Source of the DNA: JAVBLG01 sp031553655
Lineage (GTDB): Bacteria; Desulfobacterota; Desulfovibrionia; Desulfovibrionales; Desulfovibrionaceae
Assembly: GCA_031553655.1 (NCBI GenBank)
Contig: JAVBLG010000120.1
Span: forward strand, 1-26,324
DNA length: 26,324 nucleotides
Reading direction: 5' to 3'
How positions within the stretch are numbered: the stretch's first letter is position 1; each line of letters starts with the position of its first letter. Below the pieces are notes generated by a model. That model made no database searches. It was not told the origin of the DNA and saw nothing but the letters and a program-made list of their open reading frames with translations. Positions 1 to 7,139 of this stretch are shown in pieces. The position numbers and the translations under genes were made by a program.

Positions 1-1196
1 GAGGGAGCGACACGCAGCTGAGGGGACTTTGGGTGAGGGCGATAGGTTTCAATCCACGCTCCCGCGAGGGAGCGACGGTATATCGGCAAGTTCCGCCAAA
101 ATTGATTTAATGGTTTCAATCCACGCTCCCGCGAGGGAGCGACAAGAACTTGAGTTTAAAATACTTGAGGCACAATATGTTTCAATCCACGCTCCCGCGA
201 GGGAGCGACACACTTGCCACCGCCGTCAAAAATGTTTAGCCTTGTTTCAATCCACGCTCCCGCGAGGGAGCGACTCCCCTACATTGCCGCGCCCGCTGAT
301 GGTGGCCTAGTTTCAATCCACGCTCCCGCGAGGGAGCGACGCGGCAATATCGTCGCATCCGTAACCATGACGTGTTTCAATCCACGCTCCCGCGAGGGAG
401 CGACGGTTTTCACACATCCACTATCGCCCGTTAATAAAGTTTCAATCCACGCTCCCGCGAGGGAGCGACGGCATTTAATAAAATATCAACCTTTGTGCTA
501 AACAGTTTCAATCCACGCTCCCGCGAGGGAGCGACCATGGGGTTTGGCACATACGCACATGCATCTATTGTTTCAATCCACGCTCCCGCGAGAGAGCGAC
601 TCAGCACTTGTCATGGCTTGATAACCAGACGCAGTTTCAATCCACGCTCCCGCGAGGGAGCGACGCAAGTAGTGGCCCCCGACCTTGGTGCGTTAATGTC
701 GTTTCAATCCACGCTCCCGCGAGGGAGCGACTTTCCTGGCCGCTTATGACGATGCTATGGGTGAAGCGTTTCAATCCACGCTCCCGCGAGGGAGCGACAT
801 AGTGGTGGACTTGAGAACTTAACTGAGTTACTTGTTTCAATCCACGCTCCCGCGAGGGAGCGACAGGGTCAGGGAATAATGTTGTAGCTGTGGTGGCACG
901 TTTCAATCCACGCTCCCGCGAGGGAGCGACGTCTAGACTTTCGGAGGGCGAAAATGGATGCACGGGTTTCAATCCACGCTCCCGCGAGGGAGCGACGCAT
1001 ACGCATTAGCTCAAGTAATGCTTGATGGTGGGTTTCAATCCACGCTCCCGCGAGGGAGCGACCTCACCCAAAGTCCCCTCAGCCGCATCTACCGCTAGTT
1101 TCAATCCACGCTCCCGCGAGGGAGCGACATCGGACACTTCACCCATACGCGATGCATCAAGTTGAGTTTCAATCCACGCTCCCGCGAGGGAGCGAC
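1..1196 (-). CRISPR. Type I-C CRISPR array, 18 full repeats plus one partial
   Basis: Eighteen 31-nt repeats begin at 46, 113, 179, 244, 310, 374, 439, 505, 570, 634, 701, 768, 834, 900, 966, 1032, 1098 and 1166. A partial repeat (1-11) is cut by the window edge. The 18 spacers are 33-37 nt. Read on the minus strand, the repeat starts GTCGCTCCC, forms a 7-bp stem (CGCTCCC with GGGAGCG, loop TCGC) and ends in the 11-nt TGGATTGAAAC, the classic I-C crRNA 5' handle left by Cas5c. The cas genes are on the same strand and the leader lies at 1197-1419, so the newest spacer is 1129-1165 and the oldest visible one is 12-45. All repeats are identical except 570-600, which has A for G at 593; this replaces a stem C-G pair with U-G. 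The short reading frames across this region are repeat artefacts. Confidence 0.98.
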
Positions 1197-1419
1197 TGTC
1201 ATCTTTTTATTATATCCACGCCAACGCATTTACAAGCGATTTACGAGGATCGGGCAAAAAATAGACAAAAAAACATATACATAAATTCAATTCAAATGAA
1301 TTTATAAATAAAAACAGCATACTACTACATCGAGGACCTCCAGGTAAAAACATGTGCGCTTACGATTCTCGAATAGTATTCCAACTCAACTCGTACAGGA
1401 TTTCACACCGTATTTCGTC
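1197..1419 (-). promoter_or_regulatory. CRISPR leader
   Basis: This AT-rich, non-coding stretch lies between the end of cas2 and the first array repeat, where a type I leader is expected. It contains an AT-rich inverted repeat (1281-1289 with 1297-1305, ATAAATTCA/TGAATTTAT) followed on the minus strand by a T-run (1267-1273). That could be a weak cas2 terminator or a binding site for an integration or architectural protein. I see no gene in it. Confidence 0.8.
1209..1235 (-). promoter_or_regulatory. Candidate pre-crRNA promoter
   Basis: On the minus strand a perfect TATAAT (1209-1214) is preceded by TTGTAA (1230-1235) with a 15-bp spacer. Initiation would fall near 1202, just before the first repeat (1196), which is a sensible place for the array promoter. 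The spacer is shorter than the ideal 17 bp, so the -35 assignment is weak while the -10 is strong. Confidence 0.5.
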
Positions 1420-1710
1420 TTATAAAATCAGAGGTCCTTGCGGGTCATAACCTGCTTTAGTTCCCACATGTTCAATACGGTTACGCCAATTGGCACCAAG
1501 AAAATAAAAGCGCAGGCTGTCCTTTTCTTCATCCATTACGGCCACAAGCCTGGCGCGCAGCGCCGTCCATTGTGCCGGCTCCACGAGGCATTCAAATATT
1601 GAAAATTGCACTCGCTGCCCCCAATTCTCGCATTCATTGGCAATTTTGCGCAAACGTTTGCGCCCGGCGGCATCCTGAGTGTTCACGTCGTAACTTACAA
1701 GCACCATCAT
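1420..1710 (-). CDS. cas2: CRISPR-associated endoribonuclease/adaptation protein Cas2 (type I-C)
   Basis: Cas2 forms the central dimer of the Cas1-Cas2 integrase that inserts new spacers at the leader end of the array. The protein reads MMVLVSYDVNTQD..., with the beta-strand and conserved Asp (VSYDV) typical of the Cas2 ferredoxin fold, followed by the I-C-like GQRVQFSIFEC and LRFYFLG segments. I chose the ATG at 1708-1710, giving 96 aa, the usual I-C length, over an upstream TTG (1726-1728) that would overlap the end of cas1. The gap after the cas1 stop is 4 nt. There is only a weak GGTGA ribosome site, so translation is probably coupled to cas1. It is the last gene of the operon and the leader follows directly. 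Confidence 0.96.
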   Translation of the reverse strand: MMVLVSYDVNTQDAAGRKRLRKIANECENWGQRVQFSIFECLVEPAQWTALRARLVAVMDEEKDSLRFYFLGANWRNRIEHVGTKAGYDPQGPLIL

Positions 1711-1714
1711 GGCG

Positions 1715-2734
1715 TCACCGTATCGCAAAAGGAGGATAGGCCTCCATATCTCCGCGTATATAACGCGCCAACAGACGGGCCTGAGCGTGCCATAAAAGCC
1801 CCACGGGCATTTTTTCCTTTAAAAAGGGATGTTCCACCTCCTCGCGTTTACGTTCCTGCCAGGCAACGACCACTTCCTTGCGGGTGTCTTCGTTCATCAA
1901 CACAGCGCCCGATTCCACTTTTTTGAAACTTTTTGCCTTCACCTGCCCTCTATTGATCAGCGTGCAGGCAAGGCGATCGGCAAGATAAGGACGGAATTCT
2001 TCCATAAGATCAAGAGCAAGACCTGGCCTGCCCGGCCTGTCGCGATGCAAAAAACCAACAGCGGGGTCAAGCCCTGCGGACTCCAGCGCGCTACGCACGT
2101 CATGCGTCAACAAGGTGTATAAAAATGAAAGCAGACAGTTCACCGCATCTAATGGCGGCCGTCTGTTGCGCCCCGAAAAGACAAAAGCCGGATCAGCATT
2201 GTTAATGAGCAAACCAAAGACTCCAAAATACAATCTGGCGGCCTCTCCTTCTATGCCGCGCGCCACATCCAGAGGCAATTCCCCGCCAAGTCGGCTCATA
2301 CAAAATCCAAGGGCTTCGCAAGCGGCGTCAATTCTGTCATCCGGCCGCTCCCGCGCGGCCCTCCGCAAAATGGTACGACAGTTGGCTATTTTGCCTATTA
2401 CCACAGATCTGGCCACGGCCGCGCTCTCTTCCGGGCTGTCGGCCTTGCGGTATTGTTCGCGCCGCAACAGCACATTGCCTCGCACCGGGCCATGCATGGA
2501 AGCGAGAAAGCGGCCGTTTTCCGTAAGCCACGAGACCGCCACATTATTTTCCGCGCAATGTCCAAGCAAAAACGGGCTGCACGACACATGCCCGAACAAC
2601 ACCAGTCCCCCAAGCGTATGGATGGGAATTTTTCCTTTCAGCGCGCCGTCGTGATGCACAGCCACGCACTCGCCGTCTTTAGCAAGATAACTGTCCTGCG
2701 TGGTTATATATAAAGTATTGAGATGATGTTTCAT
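1715..2734 (-). CDS. cas1: CRISPR-associated endonuclease/integrase Cas1 (type I-C)
   Basis: Cas1 is the metal-dependent integrase subunit that joins prespacers to the leader-repeat junction. The 339-aa product starts MKHHLNTLYITTQDSYLAKDG, a typical Cas1 N-terminal beta domain. The C-terminal helical domain carries the expected metal ligands: E162 (in GIEGEAARLYF), H230 (in GFLHRDRPGRPGL) and D242 (in LDLMEEFRP). The start at 2734 is preceded by a strong GGGAGGAGG ribosome site. It overlaps the cas4 stop as ATGA, which indicates translational coupling. A longer frame reaching back to 2830 lies inside cas4 and lacks Cas1 features. No key residue is missing, so adaptation should be active. Confidence 0.97.
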   Translation of the reverse strand: MKHHLNTLYITTQDSYLAKDGECVAVHHDGALKGKIPIHTLGGLVLFGHVSCSPFLLGHCAENNVAVSWLTENGRFLASMHGPVRGNVLLRREQYRKADSPEESAAVARSVVIGKIANCRTILRRAARERPDDRIDAACEALGFCMSRLGGELPLDVARGIEGEAARLYFGVFGLLINNADPAFVFSGRNRRPPLDAVNCLLSFLYTLLTHDVRSALESAGLDPAVGFLHRDRPGRPGLALDLMEEFRPYLADRLACTLINRGQVKAKSFKKVESGAVLMNEDTRKEVVVAWQERKREEVEHPFLKEKMPVGLLWHAQARLLARYIRGDMEAYPPFAIR

Positions 2735-3360
2735 GCCTCCTCCCGCAAACTTTGCAGATAACGGTACGCCGCTCCTTTGCGGGACAAAGGGCGTGGCAGA
2801 CACTGTTCGAGCAGGGAACAGGCCGCACAACGCTCGTCGGCCACAGGCTGCGGAGTGATTTCGCGGCGCATGAGTTCATGCACGGCCGCCGTAACTTCCG
2901 CTGTTAACCGGCGCAAGGTAACGTCAAAAGAAACGGCGAGCCTGCGTCTTGTTTTACCGTAAAAAAGCGCCCCTTCCGGCACAGGCAAATTCAACATTTC
3001 TTCCAGACAAAGCGCTTGAGCGCAAAGCTGGACTTTATCCGCATCATAGGCTTTTGGCCTGCCACGCTTATATTCCACCGGGAAGGGATGCCAAACCCCT
3101 TCCCGGCGGTGAAACTCCACCACATCGGCCTTGCCGGTAACTCCCAGTGACAGAGAGCGCATGGAAAGGCCGGTAACTGTTTTCAAATCTCCACGCACCT
3201 CAACCTTGCCGCTGTCGGCCTTATTGTGCAGAAGGCGGCCTTCGGCGGTATAGAGATTTTCTTCCCATACCTGCTCAAGATGAATAAGTGCACACTGCCG
3301 GGGGCAGTACAGATAATGCTGCAGAGCGGATATGGGGATGAGGTCGGCCGGGGCGAACAT
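2731..3360 (-). CDS. cas4: Cas4 exonuclease for prespacer processing (type I-C)
   Basis: Cas4 is a RecB-family, iron-sulfur nuclease that trims prespacers and enforces PAM selection together with Cas1-Cas2. The 209-aa protein has an N-terminal Cys pair region (YCPRQC, C19 and C23). The RecB nuclease residues are D79 (GKADVVEF) and E96/K98 (VEYKRG), with a Q-rich helix (QLCAQA, from Q111). A C-terminal CxxCx5C cluster (C178, C181, C187) together with C19 or C23 would hold a 4Fe-4S cluster. It starts one base after the cas7 stop and its own stop overlaps the cas1 start. A separate cas4 next to cas1 is the standard I-C arrangement. Nothing looks degraded. Confidence 0.96.
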   Translation of the reverse strand: MFAPADLIPISALQHYLYCPRQCALIHLEQVWEENLYTAEGRLLHNKADSGKVEVRGDLKTVTGLSMRSLSLGVTGKADVVEFHRREGVWHPFPVEYKRGRPKAYDADKVQLCAQALCLEEMLNLPVPEGALFYGKTRRRLAVSFDVTLRRLTAEVTAAVHELMRREITPQPVADERCAACSLLEQCLPRPLSRKGAAYRYLQSLREEA

Positions 3361-3361
3361 A

Positions 3362-4213
3362 TCAGAATCCGCGTATCTGTTCCGCTTTCAAACCCGAAGT
3401 TTCGGTGTCGTCTATTTTCCACGAACCGTCAGAATCTACAAACAGGCTTTTATGCACTTTGGCCGAAGAATACTGCCCGGACTTGCAGTTATGCTTCCAC
3501 CATATAACATCTTTTATCGCCATGCTTCCTTCGGGGCGGGCCGAAGAAGCATCATTTTCAAAAAGCCTGGGCAGTATACTTTTAACCACTTCCGCATCTT
3601 CATCGCTGAACCCTGTGCGTTCGGCAAGCTGCGGATTCATGCTGCCGTAAAACACATAAACGCCTTTATCAACACGATGTTTCATACCCATGGTGTCGGA
3701 ACTTTTCTTACTGCCGTCGCCTTCTCCGCTGACGCTCTTGGTAATCTGAATACTGGCCACACTTACCGGCTCCACACTGAAGGCGGCCTGAACGCTGACC
3801 GGGCCGCGAATGGCAATGGAAACGCCCGAAGCATCGCCTTCTTTGCCAAAGGCGAATAATTGCCCAAAGGCACGCACATCAAACCATTTGGCGCAAGCCT
3901 TGCGTGCGGCATCGTCCTTGCCGCATTTTTTGGGATTGAAAGAATCTTTGCCCAGACCATATTCGGCAGATTCGGCCCTGTCTCTCAATGAGGCCATACC
4001 ATCCACCTTGCGGTCGTCAGATTGCACAAAAATCGCCTGTCCACTCTCTAAGAGCCGATCGCGCATTTTGCGTTTGAGGCAGACATCACTGATTTCTCCG
4101 TATCCTTCATAATCGGTGCGCGGCCTGTTGCCGTTAAGGGGATCGCCGTTAGGGTTGGCGCGGCCTACGGTCAGAATTACCGCAAAGTCAATTTTATTCT
4201 GCAAACTGTTCAT
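3362..4213 (-). CDS. cas7: Cas7/Csd2, Cascade backbone subunit (type I-C)
   Basis: Cas7 polymerises along the crRNA to form the Cascade backbone and holds the guide in segments with every sixth base flipped out. The 283-aa protein has the I-C family N-terminus: NPNGDP (20-25), RPRTDYEGYGEISDVC (30-45) and LKRKMRD, then an RRM-like core. The length fits the family. The ATG overlaps the cas8c stop (TAATG) and is preceded by AAAGGAG, a strong ribosome site suited to a subunit needed in several copies. The cas4 start follows one base after its stop. No frameshift or missing region was seen. Confidence 0.96.
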   Translation of the reverse strand: MNSLQNKIDFAVILTVGRANPNGDPLNGNRPRTDYEGYGEISDVCLKRKMRDRLLESGQAIFVQSDDRKVDGMASLRDRAESAEYGLGKDSFNPKKCGKDDAARKACAKWFDVRAFGQLFAFGKEGDASGVSIAIRGPVSVQAAFSVEPVSVASIQITKSVSGEGDGSKKSSDTMGMKHRVDKGVYVFYGSMNPQLAERTGFSDEDAEVVKSILPRLFENDASSARPEGSMAIKDVIWWKHNCKSGQYSSAKVHKSLFVDSDGSWKIDDTETSGLKAEQIRGF

Positions 4214-4614
4214 TATTCATCTCCTTTCTGCGCAGAGGACGCTGTATCTTTTTTCTTGTAAAAATCCGCCAGTTGACAGTGATAACCAAGCAAAAATTCG
4301 CCATCAAGCCTTTTTGAAGATGTAAAATCATCTACAGAAATGCACTTATCAAAAATTTCCTGAAGTTCTTTCTTTATTCTTATGTAGGGGGAAGGCTCAT
4401 ACGATTGCATACGCTGCATATATGGAGAAAGCTGCTTTTCAATGGTAAGCCATGTTCCGCAGGGATTATCCGCAAAGCGTTGCATCAGCCTTTCCGCATT
4501 TGTGGGGCGTTTTTCCCCAGCCTTGTCCAGCGCGCTGCGTTCGGCATATTCGGCAACGGCCAGCAAGCGACCATAAAGGTAATCTCGGGTGATTCGTTCA
4601 CGATCCAATGCCAT
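4213..4614 (-). CDS. cas11c: Cas11c small subunit from an internal start within cas8c
   Basis: In type I-C systems the Cascade small subunit is translated from an internal ribosome site near the 3' end of cas8c, in the same frame. Here the ATG at 4612-4614 (Met540 of Cas8c) is preceded by AAAAAAGGAG (AGGAG at 4625-4629, 10 nt upstream). That is a clear Shine-Dalgarno sequence inside a coding region where none is needed otherwise. The predicted 133-aa product begins MALDRERITRDYLYGRLLA and is almost entirely helical by inspection, as expected for Cas11. The ribosome site and start are seen directly. Expression is inferred from the known behaviour of the family. Confidence 0.75.
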   Translation of the reverse strand: MALDRERITRDYLYGRLLAVAEYAERSALDKAGEKRPTNAERLMQRFADNPCGTWLTIEKQLSPYMQRMQSYEPSPYIRIKKELQEIFDKCISVDDFTSSKRLDGEFLLGYHCQLADFYKKKDTASSAQKGDE

Positions 4615-6231
4615 GGAATATGTTCTCCTTTTTTCCTGTTGCGGGTATCGGGCATAAAATCCTTTATACATGGAGCAGGCCACGCCCAAAACAACCGGCC
4701 ATTCCCATTCCTCCAATCCAACCCGGTTGCAGGCGCGGCGCACACAGCTTTCCACAAGATCACGCGGAATTGGCGTCCCATCCACTATGCAGGGAAGCAA
4801 ACGCTCCACAGTCGCCTTGAGCAAGTTGTCATCAACGCGCCTGCCGTAAGCCGCGCCAGCGACGATTTCCGGCAAAGGAGCGCACGGAGTGAACACCACT
4901 GTCGGTTTAGCCTCGGGATCTTGCACATTCCGCTTCCTGACAGGCAATATCCAGGCCGTATCTTCCTGCCACTTTTGCAACCTGTCCAGATATTCATAGG
5001 CCATCTGCTCCCGATAAAAAGTCACGGACAAACGCCCTGGGCCGGCCGCGTCCAGGGCCAGAACGGCTATTCCGTCCGTAGTGTCAAGCCTGGACTTATA
5101 TCCGCGTATGGACTTTGCCAGACGCCGGGAAAACTCCTGCCCCACATCCATGTGGGCTGTTTCTTCCTGTTCCGTTTCCGCACGGAAGTCGGTCACAGTA
5201 TTGTCCGGTGGAACCGCTGGTTCTTCTTCAAAAAAATCCACCTCCTCTGGAGGCTGATAGTCAGCGGGATTGGGAACATCCACGCCTTTCGCAGCCCAGG
5301 CCAGCACCACCTGTTCCCCATTGCGATAGCCCTGCCTGGCAATGAGCCAACGCAAGGCATTATGCGCCTTGTGGCTGGCCTCGTACCCGATGGTGCAGGC
5401 TTCTTCCGGCTCCATAAAACGGCCTCGGAAGGTAAAACCGGCGCTGTCGTTGGCGGAAATCAGCTTGGCTCCGTCGCCCGGCCTGCGAATATTGCGTGGA
5501 TGTTTAACGGTTATGGAAGAGTCCACGCCACCCAGCATACATAGGCCCTTTTGCTGCATTTGCGCGGCATCATAGGTAGCCCAGGCTCTTTGCAAAGTCG
5601 CGTCTTTCCAGGTGCGCGGTTCTCTTTCTCCAGAAATTTGCACACTCCAGGCCACCAGGGCCTCGCCTTGATCACGTATGGATACTCCGTCAACTTTCTT
5701 TGCCGCAAGGCGCTTGAAGATGGAGTTCCCACCATCGTCATCTCCCGGCTGAGTGCGCAATTCGCCCTCCGCATCCGCATGCAAAATTCCTTTACGCAAC
5801 AAATCTTCCACCACCTTTCCCCGGCTCACATACGCATACACGGCACAGGCCTTAGGATGACTGTGAGGCGAATCGCACCACGCTTTTAGTTGCGGCTCAT
5901 ATAGGTGATACAAATTTTTCTTTGTGCCTTTATAATCTTTGGCGCAATAATGGATTTTGTCGGCCAGGGGATGCGCAGAATCGCCGCTTGTGCGCCCCGC
6001 CGAATCTTCCGTAGCCGGAATCACCACTTGCTTCTTGAGCGGAAAAAGCTCCGCATCCAGAAAATTACCATCCCCATCCAGAATAATATGGATATGCGCC
6101 TGCTGGCTCACGTGGCTTACAGGCATAAGCCCCGGCACTTCCTTTTTGCCGTCGTCCTGGGGAGGATCCACAAAGTCGGGAAATTCCGCGCATACTTCAT
6201 AGGTGGCATGCAACTTTTGCAACCAGCTCAT
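4213..6231 (-). CDS. cas8c: Cas8c/Csd1, large subunit of type I-C Cascade
   Basis: Cas8c recognises the PAM and recruits Cas3. The 672-aa protein matches Csd1 in its start (MSWLQKLHATYEVCAEF) and in central blocks such as HNALRWLIARQGY and VLALDAAGPGRLSVTFYRE. Its C-terminal helical part (MALDRERITRDYLYGRLLAVAEYAE) is the Cas11-like domain. It is somewhat longer than the roughly 580-620 aa I expect for the family. Part of the excess appears to be an acidic, Pro/Glu-rich stretch around residues 327-362, probably a flexible linker. The ATG overlaps the cas5c stop (ATGA) and has an AAGGAG site. An internal start produces a separate small subunit (listed separately). Confidence 0.95.
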   Translation of the reverse strand: MSWLQKLHATYEVCAEFPDFVDPPQDDGKKEVPGLMPVSHVSQQAHIHIILDGDGNFLDAELFPLKKQVVIPATEDSAGRTSGDSAHPLADKIHYCAKDYKGTKKNLYHLYEPQLKAWCDSPHSHPKACAVYAYVSRGKVVEDLLRKGILHADAEGELRTQPGDDDGGNSIFKRLAAKKVDGVSIRDQGEALVAWSVQISGEREPRTWKDATLQRAWATYDAAQMQQKGLCMLGGVDSSITVKHPRNIRRPGDGAKLISANDSAGFTFRGRFMEPEEACTIGYEASHKAHNALRWLIARQGYRNGEQVVLAWAAKGVDVPNPADYQPPEEVDFFEEEPAVPPDNTVTDFRAETEQEETAHMDVGQEFSRRLAKSIRGYKSRLDTTDGIAVLALDAAGPGRLSVTFYREQMAYEYLDRLQKWQEDTAWILPVRKRNVQDPEAKPTVVFTPCAPLPEIVAGAAYGRRVDDNLLKATVERLLPCIVDGTPIPRDLVESCVRRACNRVGLEEWEWPVVLGVACSMYKGFYARYPQQEKRRTYSMALDRERITRDYLYGRLLAVAEYAERSALDKAGEKRPTNAERLMQRFADNPCGTWLTIEKQLSPYMQRMQSYEPSPYIRIKKELQEIFDKCISVDDFTSSKRLDGEFLLGYHCQLADFYKKKDTASSAQKGDE

Positions 6232-6998
6232 AAACGTTCTCCTTCCAGCAGAGCACGGGCATCGGGATAGGACACGGCATCCTCTTCATTCGCAAGGCGG
6301 GTCAATTCTTCCTCGTCGCTGCCGCTATAAGACTTGCCGAGAGTAAAAACCTTAGGCTTCATGGGGCGAATGAATTTGCGGATGGAGCATTCCTCCGGAG
6401 CGGGAAACTCTATGACCCCCTTGCGCATCACCGGTTTCCAAAAACGGGCCTTGAAAGAATTCTCTCCGATTTCGTCTGGATAATCGAAACCGTGAAACAT
6501 CAAACCGAAAGACAGTTCGTCGTGTGTGTCATAATATCCCTCTCCTTCGCCAAAAGCGCATGGTTCAACATATCCCTGGCATTCCCGCGTGCCGAGAAAA
6601 ATATCCTGACGGCCGCCGCGCGCCAACATGCGCCTGCAGATTTCGTAATGTTTGCCGTCAACGCGATCCGGAGCCAACTCGGGCCTGTGCTCATTCCAGA
6701 CGAAATGCGCCTTAACTTGATATTTGACGTTGGACAAATATGTATAAATGGAAAGATCATTTCCTCCGCTTAATTTCAGAGGTTTGACCCCTTTGGTTCG
6801 AGTGCGGAAAGCGTGCATGATGCGTACTTTGTCAATCACCCAAATAAAAGAAGGCTTCCAATAGATCGATTTGGCCACGCCCTTTAACGCCTCATAAGTG
6901 GGGACGTGATAGGAGCATTTTTCCCCGCCCACGCGCGTAACCGGATCGGAGAACAGGGCATGCCGCCCGTATAGAGTAAATGATATATCGTTTTTCAC
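6228..6998 (-). CDS. cas5c: Cas5c/Cas5d, pre-crRNA endoribonuclease (type I-C)
   Basis: Type I-C systems lack Cas6. Cas5c cuts each repeat at the base of its stem-loop and stays bound to the 11-nt 5' handle. The 256-aa protein has Y46 (SIYWKP), K116 and H117 (VDGKHYEI), the same numbers as the catalytic Tyr-Lys-His triad reported for the Bacillus halodurans enzyme, so processing should be intact. The start is GTG at 6996-6998 with AAGGAG upstream, and counting from it gives this numbering. The stop overlaps the cas8c ATG. It is separated from cas3 by a 140-bp gap with stem-loops, the only sizeable gap in the operon. Confidence 0.96.
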   Translation of the reverse strand: MKNDISFTLYGRHALFSDPVTRVGGEKCSYHVPTYEALKGVAKSIYWKPSFIWVIDKVRIMHAFRTRTKGVKPLKLSGGNDLSIYTYLSNVKYQVKAHFVWNEHRPELAPDRVDGKHYEICRRMLARGGRQDIFLGTRECQGYVEPCAFGEGEGYYDTHDELSFGLMFHGFDYPDEIGENSFKARFWKPVMRKGVIEFPAPEECSIRKFIRPMKPKVFTLGKSYSGSDEEELTRLANEEDAVSYPDARALLEGERL

Positions 6999-7023
6999 CC
7001 GCTTCTCCTTGTTATTCCAATAT

Positions 7024-7139
7024 GTTTCAACCTACAGCCAGCTTCTATCCGCCGACTGACTCCGTCTGCGGCGGATAGAAGCCGTGCGGATTGCCCCTCC
7101 CTTAAGGAAGGGGGTACAAAATTGAATACGAATCGTATT
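7024..7139 (-). other. Stem-loops in the cas3-cas5c gap
   Basis: Three inverted repeats fill the gap: AATACG...CGTATT at 7125-7139, touching the cas3 stop; a 20-bp near-palindrome CCCCTCCCTTAAGGAAGGGG at 7094-7113 with one mismatch; and a perfect 13-bp stem, 7041-7053 with 7070-7082 (GCTTCTATCCGCC/GGCGGATAGAAGC) with a 16-nt loop. No U-tract follows on the minus strand, so a classic terminator is unlikely. A processing or stability element setting cas3 apart from the Cascade genes is the simplest reading. Confidence 0.6.

Noticed and set aside
29..972. Overlapping open frames within the array with repeated FNPRSREGA, VSIHAPARER or FQSTLPRGSD peptides
   Set aside because: They are translations of the CRISPR repeat in different frames, not genes.
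732..1165. 11-nt match (TATGGGTGAAG) between spacer 732-767 and the reverse complement of spacer 1129-1165
   Set aside because: With 18 spacers a match this short is expected by chance roughly one time in ten, and flanking bases do not align.
4405..5544. 379-aa plus-strand frame opposite cas8c
   Set aside because: Shadow of cas8c, with no family resemblance or ribosome site.
7013..7082. A second possible pseudo-repeat: perfect stem followed by GTAGGTTGAAAC between cas3 and cas5c
   Set aside because: The handle-like sequence matches 9 of 11 bases, but it is offset six bases from the stem, the stem is unrelated to the repeat, and the following sequence shows no good match near the cas promoter.
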